A DNA stretch of 64,000 nucleotides from Sporosarcina sp. P13 (GTDB lineage: Bacteria; Bacillota; Bacilli; Bacillales_A; Planococcaceae): positions 1 through 64,000 of the forward strand of contig NZ_PDYM01000016.1 in the NCBI RefSeq assembly GCF_002743055.1, read 5' to 3'. The notes beneath the pieces were generated by a model. That model made no database searches and was not told where the DNA came from. It saw only the letters and a list, made by a program, of their open reading frames with translations. Shown in pieces: positions 55,869-63,731 of this stretch (the stretch's first letter is position 1; each line of letters begins with the position of its first letter). Position numbers and translations under genes: made by a program.

Positions 55869-55911
55869 AATAAGTACGTAATAAGCTTGTAATGTATATT
55901 ACGTACTTATT
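55869..55911. repeat. Perfect 14-bp inverted repeat between PLP enzyme and permease genes
   Basis: AATAAGTACGTAAT (55869-55882) and ATTACGTACTTATT (55898-55911) surround a 15-base loop. No T-run follows on the plus strand. It could be an mRNA-stabilising hairpin, a weak terminator or a protein operator. Confidence 0.6.
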
Positions 55912-55984
55912 CCATCAGGATACGGCACCTTCTTGTAAGCGCTAACATACAGGTGGAGGATTTTACAACTGGGGAGTGATACAG

Positions 55985-57478
55985 ATGGAAAATAGGACAG
56001 AGTTATCAAAGTCATTAAAACCGCATTGGGTCGTAGCGATTGCGTTTGGCTCCGCAATTGGTTGGGGTGCTTTTGTACTGCCAACAGATTGGATGGCTGA
56101 GGCGGGACCAATTGGAGTCATATTAGGAATATTAATTGGTGCATTATTAGTTATGGTCATTGCTGTGAGTTATGGATATATGGTGGAAAAGTTTCCAGTA
56201 TCGGGAGGCGAATTTGTCTTTACTTATCTAGGCTTTGGCAGGATTAACGCCTATATATGCGGGTGGTTTGTTACTTTGTCCTATGTAACATCTGTTGCAT
56301 TAAATGCCTCAGCAATTATAGTATTGTTTAAATTTTTATATCCTCAAGTTGTGGAAATTGGATACTTGTATACGATTGCAGGGTGGGATGTGTATATGAG
56401 TCAAATCATTTTGGCAACAGTTGCGCTTGTCATCTTTGGACTTGCAAATATCCGGGGGATCAGCTTAACAGGTAGAATGCAATTCATATTCAGTGCAATA
56501 TTATTCATTGGAGCCATGGTGGTTGGCTTAGGAATGACATTCCATCCAGACACGGCATTCACAAATTTACGCCCTGCATTCAATATGGAAATCGGAAGTT
56601 TATCTTCAATCTTAATAATTGTTGCAACAGCTCCGTTTCTATATTCAGGCTTTAATAATATCGCACAAACATCAGAAGAATTTAGTTTTTCAGCAAAACG
56701 TGCATTCAAACTAATGATTCTTGCCCTAGGTGCTGGTGGTCTTGTCTATTCTGTCATGGTTTATGCAACAGCGATGGCTACTCCATGGCAAGGTCTGGTC
56801 GCAGGTCAACCTGTATGGGGAACTGGAGATGTTGTAAAAAGCTTGTTTGGTAATTTAGGTATGACATTATTAACGGCAGCTTTATGTATGGGAATCTTTA
56901 CGGGAATTAATGGTTTTCTAGTTTCATCGAGTAGAATGCTACTTGCGATGGGACGTGCACGAATCTTACCACAAGCCTTTACAAAGATTCATCCGAAATA
57001 CCATACGCCTTATGTAGGTATTATTACAGCTGTTATTGTTTGCTTCATCACACCATGGTTTGGACGACCGGCTCTATTATGGATTGTAGATATGACGGCA
57101 ACAGGTGTAGCTATTGCTTATCTATATACTTGTGCGTCTGCCTATCGCTTTTTTGATTGGAAAGATAGTGCTTTGCGCAAGTGTGTTTCATTAGCTGGGG
57201 CGGTAATTAGTTTGATCTTCCTTGGCCTACTATTTATTCCGGGGTCTCCGGCAATTCTGGCATTACCGTCATTGATTGCAATGGTTGTATGGGTATTAAT
57301 TGGTGCATTATTCTACGTGGTTTACGGTAAAAGATATAATGAAATTCCAAAAGAAGAGTTAGATGTATACATCCTAGGCGAAGAACTCGCGAATACGTTG
57401 ACTAGTGGGAACCTTCAACATATAAAAAATAAAGGTACAAAAGTGAAAACAAATAATACAGTACAGAACAACTTATAA
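55985..57478 (+). CDS. APC-family amino acid permease
   Basis: A 497-residue membrane protein with twelve hydrophobic segments. The N-terminal WVVAIAFGSAIGWGAFVLP (about residues 16-34) carries the glycine-rich substrate-binding helix of the APC superfamily. The tail (about 440-497) is cytoplasmic and charged. It should import an amino acid or amine used by the cluster. The ATG at 55985 follows GGGGAG; a GTG at 55976 lies too near it. Confidence 0.9.
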   Translation: MENRTELSKSLKPHWVVAIAFGSAIGWGAFVLPTDWMAEAGPIGVILGILIGALLVMVIAVSYGYMVEKFPVSGGEFVFTYLGFGRINAYICGWFVTLSYVTSVALNASAIIVLFKFLYPQVVEIGYLYTIAGWDVYMSQIILATVALVIFGLANIRGISLTGRMQFIFSAILFIGAMVVGLGMTFHPDTAFTNLRPAFNMEIGSLSSILIIVATAPFLYSGFNNIAQTSEEFSFSAKRAFKLMILALGAGGLVYSVMVYATAMATPWQGLVAGQPVWGTGDVVKSLFGNLGMTLLTAALCMGIFTGINGFLVSSSRMLLAMGRARILPQAFTKIHPKYHTPYVGIITAVIVCFITPWFGRPALLWIVDMTATGVAIAYLYTCASAYRFFDWKDSALRKCVSLAGAVISLIFLGLLFIPGSPAILALPSLIAMVVWVLIGALFYVVYGKRYNEIPKEELDVYILGEELANTLTSGNLQHIKNKGTKVKTNNTVQNNL

Positions 57479-57502
57479 ATAGAAGGATAGGAGTGGAACA
57501 AG

Positions 57503-58771
57503 ATGGCGGAATATATAAAAAAGAGCTTGAACAAATTAGAAGAGGATAATAGCGGTATTTCAGAGATTGTGAAAGGTAGCCTAAATGAAATTCGTTCAAG
57601 AGGAGAAGAGGCTGTTCGTGAGCTATCCCGCAAATTTGATAATTGGGATCCCCAAAGCTTCCGTGTATCCCAAGAAGAAATTGAAAAAGCGATCAAGATA
57701 GTACCTGAAACAGTCAAGCACGATACACAATATTGCCAGAAACAAGTGCGAGCGTTTGCCGAAGCTCAATTTGCGAGTCTATCCGAGTTTGAAAGAGAAA
57801 TGCAACCAGGTGTAGTCTTAGGTCAAAAATTGATCCCAATTGGGAATGTAGGTGCATACGTACCAGGTGGGCGTTATCCAATTGTGTCATCTGTTCAGAT
57901 GAGCGTTATTCCACCGAAGGTTGCTGGAGTTAAGCGAGTGATCGCTTGCTCTCCTGCTATGAAAAATGGAGAAGGAATTCATCCCGGTGTTCTTTATGCT
58001 ATGCATTTAGCTGGTGCAGATGAAATTTATTCACTTGGTGGCATCCAAGCTATTGGTACAATGGCGTATGGAATGGAAGGCGTCAAGCCTGTCGATTTCA
58101 TTGTTGGTCCTGGCAATGCATTCGTAGCGGAAGCAAAGCGCCAAGTGTTCGGAAAAGTAGGTATCGATCAAATTGCAGGGCCGAGTGAAAACTTAATTAT
58201 AGCAGATGAAACAGCAGATCCTGTTTTAGTTGCAGCAGATGTTTGGGGACAGTGTGAGCATGACTTCCGTGCAGTAACAATTTTGATTACGACATCCCGT
58301 AAATTAGCTGAAGATGTTCAGGAAGAAATGAAAAAGCAAATTGCAACGTTGGAAACTGCGGAGGTAGCATCGGCTTCATGGGAGCAGAACGGTGAGATTA
58401 TTTTAGTAGCGGATAGAGAAGAGGCTGTCAAAGTGGCAGACGAGTATGCAATTGAGCACGTACAAGTTCAAACAGCGGACTTGGATTACTACTTGGACAA
58501 CTTAACAAACTATGGATCATTGTTCTTGGGTGAAGAAACAACGGTTACATATGGAGATAAAGGAATTGGGACAAATCACATTCTACCAACAGAACAAGCG
58601 GCACGTTATACAGGTGGTTTATGGGTAGGGAAATTCTTGAAAACTGTTACGTATCAAAAGTGTACAAAGGAAGCTAGTAAGAAAATCGCGCCTATTATTG
58701 CAGGGCAGTGCCGTTATGAAGGAATGATCGGCCATGCTGTAACTGCAGAAGTACGTCAACAGAAATATTAA
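57503..58771 (+). CDS. HisD-family dehydrogenase, sulfopropanediol dehydrogenase (HpsN)-like
   Basis: A 422-residue NAD-dependent enzyme of the histidinol dehydrogenase family. Metal and catalytic positions are retained: GQCEH (Gln and His ligands), EHVQV (Glu-His general base pair), YGDKGIGTNHILPT (Asp ligand) and GMIGHAVTAEVR (His ligand). RYTGGLWVGKFLKTVTYQ marks the HpsN-like subgroup, not biosynthetic HisD. HpsN oxidises 2,3-dihydroxypropane-1-sulfonate to sulfolactate in two steps. With no his genes nearby, a catabolic substrate carrying a primary alcohol is likely. The true substrate is unknown. Confidence 0.87.
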   Translation: MAEYIKKSLNKLEEDNSGISEIVKGSLNEIRSRGEEAVRELSRKFDNWDPQSFRVSQEEIEKAIKIVPETVKHDTQYCQKQVRAFAEAQFASLSEFEREMQPGVVLGQKLIPIGNVGAYVPGGRYPIVSSVQMSVIPPKVAGVKRVIACSPAMKNGEGIHPGVLYAMHLAGADEIYSLGGIQAIGTMAYGMEGVKPVDFIVGPGNAFVAEAKRQVFGKVGIDQIAGPSENLIIADETADPVLVAADVWGQCEHDFRAVTILITTSRKLAEDVQEEMKKQIATLETAEVASASWEQNGEIILVADREEAVKVADEYAIEHVQVQTADLDYYLDNLTNYGSLFLGEETTVTYGDKGIGTNHILPTEQAARYTGGLWVGKFLKTVTYQKCTKEASKKIAPIIAGQCRYEGMIGHAVTAEVRQQKY

Positions 58772-58851
58772 TGGAATGCGGCAATAGTCCGCTACTTGAA
58801 TAAGTGACGGACTACAGGCCGAATGATCGAAAGAGAGCAGGAGGGTTCGCG

Positions 58852-60069
58852 ATGAGTGAACAATTAAACGAAGTACTGGCATTTAAAAAAACATTTACAC
58901 GTCAGGAACCGATTCCATCCTCAGGTATTGAGAGTGCAACAGAACTCATGCTTACGGGCAAGCTTCATCGTTATAATACAGAAGCTGATGAGATCGCTGA
59001 AACTAGCATTCTGGAAAAAGAATTTGCGGACTATATCGGAACGACTTATTGCGCAGCGTTTAACTCTTGCGGTAGTGCTATTTACGTCGCGCTAAAAAGT
59101 GTCGGCGTCCAGCCTGGAGACAAAGTACTGTGTAATGCATTCACACTAGCACCTGTACCAGGAGCTATCAAAAATGCCGATGCTCAACCGGTTTTTATAG
59201 AAATTACAGAGGATTATCTGACAGATCTGGACGACCTGGAAAAGAAAGCAAAAGACTCTGGAGCGTCATACTTTCTTTTATCTCATATGAGAGGTCACAT
59301 CGTAGATATGGATCGTGTTATGGAGATTTGTCAGCGTTATGACCTTACCCTAATCGAAGATTGTGCCCATACGATGGGTGCGAAGTGGGATGGAAAACAT
59401 ACAGGAAGTTTTGGTGTAGTCGGATGTTTCTCTACACAAACATATAAACATATTAATTCAGGTGAAGGTGGACTTCTCGTTACTGACGATGCAGATGTAG
59501 CAGCTAAATCAATTCTTTATTCGGGTTCTTATATGCTGTATGAAAAGCACTTGGCTAGACCACCGTTGGAAGTATTCGATCGTTATATAAAGGTGATACC
59601 AAATTTCAGCTTGCGAATGTCTAATTTAGTGGCAACTTTGATTCGCTCTCAGTTGCCGGAACTTGATAAACAAGCTCAACGTTGGAATAAGCGATATCAG
59701 GCAATTGAAGAAATATTACGTAGTCAACCAAATATATATATCCCTGTACGTGAGAGAAAAGAACAATATGTCGCCTCGTCATTTCAATTCACACTACGTG
59801 GCGCAACAACTAATCAGATGGAAAAGTTCATTGAAACATGTGCTGAACGTGGAGTCGAAATCAAATGGTTCGGAAACTTCGAGCCAAAGGGATTTACGAG
59901 TCGTCATGAAAGTTGGCAGTATCTATCAATGGCGGGTGATTTACCAAAAACGGCAAATGTATTGGACTTCTTATGTGATTTCCGGCTACCACTAACGTTT
60001 ACAGTAGAGGACTGTCGACTAATTGCAAAGATCATTTGCCAGGTGTGCAATGAATCTAAATTTAACTAA
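58852..60069 (+). CDS. DegT/DnrJ/EryC1/StrS-family PLP aminotransferase
   Basis: A 405-residue fold type I aminotransferase. The cofactor lysine is K199 in TQTYKHINSGEGG and the pyridine-nitrogen Asp is D170 in LIEDCAH. MLTGKLHRYN and LCNAFTLAPVPGAI are family positions. Most relatives transaminate keto-sugars in antibiotic or envelope pathways; here no sugar genes are near, so the substrate may be a keto acid or aldehyde of the cluster. The ATG at 58852 has CAGGAGGG upstream and was preferred over one at 58804. Confidence 0.88.
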   Translation: MSEQLNEVLAFKKTFTRQEPIPSSGIESATELMLTGKLHRYNTEADEIAETSILEKEFADYIGTTYCAAFNSCGSAIYVALKSVGVQPGDKVLCNAFTLAPVPGAIKNADAQPVFIEITEDYLTDLDDLEKKAKDSGASYFLLSHMRGHIVDMDRVMEICQRYDLTLIEDCAHTMGAKWDGKHTGSFGVVGCFSTQTYKHINSGEGGLLVTDDADVAAKSILYSGSYMLYEKHLARPPLEVFDRYIKVIPNFSLRMSNLVATLIRSQLPELDKQAQRWNKRYQAIEEILRSQPNIYIPVRERKEQYVASSFQFTLRGATTNQMEKFIETCAERGVEIKWFGNFEPKGFTSRHESWQYLSMAGDLPKTANVLDFLCDFRLPLTFTVEDCRLIAKIICQVCNESKFN

Positions 60070-60084
60070 AAAGAGGTGTTTAAT

Positions 60085-61110
60085 ATGGGGCGACGAAGTA
60101 AATTTGTTTTTTCTTTACTAGTCATTTTAGTTTTGCAAGTGTTAACGGGGTGTGGAAGTGATGTGGAAGGTTCTAAGAATGACCAAGTTGTTATGAAATT
60201 CACGCATGGAACTGGAACAGATGGGATCTGGCAAAAAACAGCGGAAAAGTTTTCTGAGTTAGTGGATGAATATTCAGATGGGAAAGTTAAAGTTGAGATT
60301 TATCCTGGGGGACAGATTGGTAGTGGGGAAAAGTCGATGGAAGATATCCAGAATGGTCTTATTGAAGCTACCTCTGAATCTGTCAATAATCTTACACCTT
60401 TTGCCCCATCATTAGGAATGTTTGACTTACCCTACCTTTTTGAGGACAGTAGCGAATATGCTGCTGTTGTAGATGAATTAGGTGAAAAGATTAATGAAAG
60501 AGTTATCGAAGAGTCTGGTCTACGAGTGATCACTTGGTTGGATAAAGGTATTCGAGCAGTAGGTACAATTGATAAAGAAATCAATACAATTGATGATCTA
60601 CAGGGATCTAAAATTCGTGTTCCTAAAAATCCTATTCAACTTGCTAGCTTTGAGTCGTGGGGGGTAAATGCCACACCAATTGCATGGGATGAAACCATTA
60701 CTTCACTGCAGCAAGGTGTAATTGATGGATTGGAGTTGGCGTATGACGATTTTGAAAGTACAAAGATCTATGAAAATATTAATTATATTTCAGATGTAGG
60801 CTATAAATATGATGTAGCTATGGTGGTAATAGGAGAAGATTGGTTCCAGCAACAAACACCAGAGATTCAAGATGCAGTTATAAAAGCTGGTCAAGAGACA
60901 ACGGAATGGACAAGGGAGTCCGTACAAGGTTTACTAGACGAAAGTAAAAAAGTAATGGAAGACCATGTAACATTTACAGGGCCACCAAAAGATGAAGAGG
61001 TATGGAAAGAAAAGGCCCTAAAGACATGGCCAAAACAATATAACAGAATTAAAGGCACCGATTTATTAACTGAAGTGATGAATGTAGTAGGAAGAGATTT
61101 ACCACAATAA
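60085..61110 (+). CDS. dctP: TRAP transporter substrate-binding lipoprotein DctP
   Basis: A 341-residue extracytoplasmic solute receptor of the DctP family. The lipobox LTGC puts the lipid anchor at C23. VVMKFTHGTGTDGIWQKTAE (about 36-55), GGQIGSGEKSMEDIQNG and DDLQGSKIRVPKNP are the family's ligand-domain motifs, including the conserved arginine that pairs with the ligand carboxylate in IRVPKNP. It feeds the DctQM membrane complex. AAAGAGGTG precedes the ATG at 60085. A hairpin terminator lies after the gene. Confidence 0.93.
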   Translation: MGRRSKFVFSLLVILVLQVLTGCGSDVEGSKNDQVVMKFTHGTGTDGIWQKTAEKFSELVDEYSDGKVKVEIYPGGQIGSGEKSMEDIQNGLIEATSESVNNLTPFAPSLGMFDLPYLFEDSSEYAAVVDELGEKINERVIEESGLRVITWLDKGIRAVGTIDKEINTIDDLQGSKIRVPKNPIQLASFESWGVNATPIAWDETITSLQQGVIDGLELAYDDFESTKIYENINYISDVGYKYDVAMVVIGEDWFQQQTPEIQDAVIKAGQETTEWTRESVQGLLDESKKVMEDHVTFTGPPKDEEVWKEKALKTWPKQYNRIKGTDLLTEVMNVVGRDLPQ

Positions 61111-61183
61111 AAGAAATATAACTAAAAATAATGCAGAACTGAGGATCCGTGGGTCTGACTATTCGATTAATAAAAATTAGATT

Positions 61184-61246
61184 AAGATGGATTACTACTA
61201 TGATTACTTTTTAATTGTAATTGTCTGTATCCATCTTCTTTTTTTG
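61184..61246 (+). terminator. Terminator or attenuator between dctP and dctQ
   Basis: AAGATGGAT (61184-61192) pairs with ATCCATCTT (61229-61237), with ATTAC/GTAAT inside, followed by CTTTTTTTG. It would lower expression of the membrane subunits relative to the binding protein. Confidence 0.65.
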
Positions 61247-61328
61247 AATTTAAAAGCCCGTACGTGCGTTGTCAAAAGAATAATAGACTGGTACTGGTAT
61301 GGATATTATTTAGAAGGTAGGGATTGTT

Positions 61329-61838
61329 ATTAAATCTAGGGTCTCATGGTTTATAAAAAACTTTGAAGAGGTATTTAGCGTTGTATCGCTTTTGGTGATG
61401 ATAATGAGTCTCCTTCTTCAAATATATTTTAGATATGCAGTAGGAAAATCCTTACCTTGGACTGAGGAGTTGTCAAGATTCGCCTTTTTATTCCTAGTAT
61501 TTATGGTTATAAGTATCTCCGTTAAACGACACTCCCATATTCGTGTAACTGTACAGTTTAGGATGTTTTCACCGAGGGTTCAAAGTATTTTAATGGTTAT
61601 AAGTGATTTAATTTGGTTTGCATTTAACTGTGTCGTTATTTATACAGGGCTTAAATTATTTATGGATATGGGTGCCTCCAATAGAACGCAGATATCTCCT
61701 GTTCTAGGTTGGAATTTGAAATATGTCTATGCCATTTTACCAATAGGGTTTCTTCTAATGAATATTAGAATGATACAAAATTACTGTTTAAGCTATTTAG
61801 ATAAAAAAAATCAGAGGGGTAATGTGAATGTCAGTTGA
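61329..61838 (+). CDS. dctQ: TRAP transporter small membrane subunit DctQ (start disturbed)
   Basis: A protein of about 165-170 residues with four membrane segments. LLLQIYFRYAVGKSLPWTEELSRFAF and a later LKYVYAILPIGF are typical of DctQ, which with DctM forms the sodium-driven permease. The frame is open from 61314, but no ATG, GTG or TTG occurs in it before 61392, which would cut into the first helix. Either an ATT (61329) starts translation or one A in the A6 run at 61355-61360 is extra: removing it gives MVYKNFEEVF from the ATG at 61346. The end overlaps dctM by 11 bases. Confidence 0.8.
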   Translation: MKSRVSWFIKNFEEVFSVVSLLVMIMSLLLQIYFRYAVGKSLPWTEELSRFAFLFLVFMVISISVKRHSHIRVTVQFRMFSPRVQSILMVISDLIWFAFNCVVIYTGLKLFMDMGASNRTQISPVLGWNLKYVYAILPIGFLLMNIRMIQNYCLSYLDKKNQRGNVNVS

Positions 61839-63120
61839 ACTTATTATTTGTCTGGTTTTATTCGGTAGTTTATTACTAGGCATACCAATCTTTGCTTCAC
61901 TTGGAATAGCCGCGGTTGCTGCCATTATGGTATCTGGCATTTCGTTTTCCATTGTTCCCCTTGATCTATTAAAGATGGGATCTATGTTTCCGCTTCTTGC
62001 GATACCAGCATTCATTTTAGCCGGTGTCTTAATGGAAAAAGCAGATATGGCAGGTCAAATAATTGAAACCATTCAAATTGTTTTTGGTAGAATAACAGGT
62101 GGCCTTGGCATAATCACTATAGTAGCAAGTATGTTTTTTGCCTCACTTATAGGTTCAGGTCCTGCCACAGCAGCTGCAATGGGCGCTATTTTAATACCTG
62201 CCATGCATAAGGCGGGATATGGAAAAGACTATGCTGCAGGAGTCTGTGCTGTAGGTGGGACGATGGGTATTCTAATACCGCCAAGTAATCCGATGATTGT
62301 TTATGGCGTGATTGGTAATGTATCTGTTACTTCCTTGTTTATTGCAGGTATTTTGCCGGGTATCATGCTAGGCTTTATGTTAATTGGAACCGCTTACATA
62401 ATTGCTCGAAAACGCAATTATAAAGGAACTGGAGAACCCTTTAATATGAAACACTTCTTAAAAACTGCTTACAAAAATAAGTGGTCTCTGTTTGCTCCGA
62501 TTGTAATAATTGGAGGTATTTATGGTGGAATCTTCACTCCAGTAGAGGCTTCTGTAGTAGCAGTATTATATGCATTTTTAGTAGGTTTCTTTGTTACAAA
62601 AAAACTACGTAATAAAAAGTTGCTTTGGGAAACACTAGTATTTACAGTTGAGACATCAGGTATGGTACTAATTGTGGTAGCTGTTACACAGCTTTTCGCG
62701 CGTATACTTGTAATGGAGCAAGTTCCCCAGCGACTAGCGGAATGGAGTGTATCAGTTAGTGAAAATCCAAAAATAATATTATTGATGATCGTCGGATTCT
62801 TAATGATCTTAGGAATGTTTATTGAAGAGTTAGCGACAATGGCTGCAGTAACTCCAATTCTCGTACCATTAGCTGAACAAGTAGGCATTGATACCGTACA
62901 TTTAGGTGTGGTCATGGTTATGACTAATGAAGTTGCTATGTTGACGCCGCCGCTTGGTGTGGTACTGTTTGTTCTTATGAAAATGAGTAATTTGAGCTTG
63001 GGGCAAGTTGCCAGGGCAGTCTTACCATTTCTTTTAACATTAATAATTGCAACCTTAATAGTTGTGTTCTTCGAGGATATAGCTCTGGTCTTACCAAGAT
63101 TAATGGGGTATACAGGTTAA
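61828..63120 (+). CDS. dctM: TRAP transporter large membrane subunit DctM
   Basis: A 430-residue permease of the DctM/SiaM family with about twelve hydrophobic segments. GIPIFASLGIAAVAAIM (18-34), SLIGSGPATAAAMGAILIPAM (106-126) and GGTMGILIPPSNPMIVYG (143-160) are family motifs for sodium and substrate handling. With DctP and DctQ it imports an organic acid-like solute. AGAGGGGT precedes the ATG and the start overlaps dctQ. A terminator ends the cluster. Confidence 0.95.
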   Translation: MSVELIICLVLFGSLLLGIPIFASLGIAAVAAIMVSGISFSIVPLDLLKMGSMFPLLAIPAFILAGVLMEKADMAGQIIETIQIVFGRITGGLGIITIVASMFFASLIGSGPATAAAMGAILIPAMHKAGYGKDYAAGVCAVGGTMGILIPPSNPMIVYGVIGNVSVTSLFIAGILPGIMLGFMLIGTAYIIARKRNYKGTGEPFNMKHFLKTAYKNKWSLFAPIVIIGGIYGGIFTPVEASVVAVLYAFLVGFFVTKKLRNKKLLWETLVFTVETSGMVLIVVAVTQLFARILVMEQVPQRLAEWSVSVSENPKIILLMIVGFLMILGMFIEELATMAAVTPILVPLAEQVGIDTVHLGVVMVMTNEVAMLTPPLGVVLFVLMKMSNLSLGQVARAVLPFLLTLIIATLIVVFFEDIALVLPRLMGYTG

Positions 63121-63136
63121 CTAGAGATAAAATGGC

Positions 63137-63166
63137 AAGGGGCTATCATTCGATAGCTCTTTTTTT
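63137..63166 (+). terminator. Terminator of the TRAP operon
   Basis: GGGCTATC (63141-63148) and GATAGCTC (63152-63159) form a stem around ATTC, followed by seven T. The opposite gene ends 10 bases away. Confidence 0.85.
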
Positions 63167-63175
63167 AATTACGCT

Positions 63176-63508
63176 TCACATCGCCACAATAACCAACCAA
63201 AACACATGAACGAACATTACCACAATATAAAGAAACAGTGCAGTCGTCATAGAAATTCGTAACCAGACACCAGATTTACTAATTGTAACGATATACAGAA
63301 GAAGTAGCGGTAATCCTAATTTGACTATGTAAAATAGCGCAATACTCTGCTCGTACAATAATGAGACTAACAGATTCGCTTCTTGTATATGACCCGAACG
63401 AAGACCGTAGTCTGTGAAGATCGCATCTAATAAACATAAGCAAGCTAGTAGAAAACCTGCGTTCAATATTCTATTTTGTTGAATGGGGAAGTCTTTTACA
63501 GTATTCAT
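63176..63508 (-). CDS. DUF5658 family membrane protein
   Basis: A 110-residue protein with three membrane segments (about 15-35, 50-75 and 85-107). LNAGFLLACLCLLDAIFTDYGL and the following IQEANLLVSLL and VKLGLPLLLLY agree with DUF5658, a family of small membrane proteins of unknown role. The ATG at 63508 follows AGGAG; an ATG six codons upstream lies before that site. Confidence 0.75.
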   Translation of the reverse strand: MNTVKDFPIQQNRILNAGFLLACLCLLDAIFTDYGLRSGHIQEANLLVSLLYEQSIALFYIVKLGLPLLLLYIVTISKSGVWLRISMTTALFLYIVVMFVHVFWLVIVAM

Positions 63509-63612
63509 CTGTTTCGCTCCTAACATACGTTATAAATAGATAGGATGTGTTTGAAATACATATTTTATACAGTGAAAGCAATTCATTGATGAATTTTCTT
63601 TACCCTTTTATT

Positions 63613-63648
63613 AAAAGATGTACGGCATACAGCCATACATCTTTTTTT
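63613..63648. terminator. Orphan bidirectional terminator
   Basis: AAAAGATGTACGGC pairs with GCCATACATCTTTT (one unpaired base) and T-runs stand on both strands. No gene ends directly beside it; it may insulate the GntR promoter. Confidence 0.7.
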
Positions 63649-63656
63649 ACGTATAG

Positions 63657-63706
63657 TTGCATTTTTCTAATTAACCGAGTATAGTACATTACAACAGTAA
63701 TGTACT
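63657..63706 (+). promoter_or_regulatory. GntR gene promoter with overlapping palindromic operator
   Basis: TTGCAT (63657-63662) and TATAGT (63680-63685) are 17 bases apart. The palindrome AGTACATTAC-AACA-GTAATGTACT (63683-63706) starts inside the -10 element, the position expected for autorepression by the downstream GntR/YtrA-type protein. Confidence 0.7.
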
Positions 63707-63731
63707 GGGTAACCTAAAGGTGGTGAAGCTC

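Noticed and set aside
57503-58771. Biosynthetic histidinol dehydrogenase (hisD)
   Set aside because: No other his gene is near, the sequence fits the HpsN-like subgroup, and the neighbours are catabolic and transport genes.
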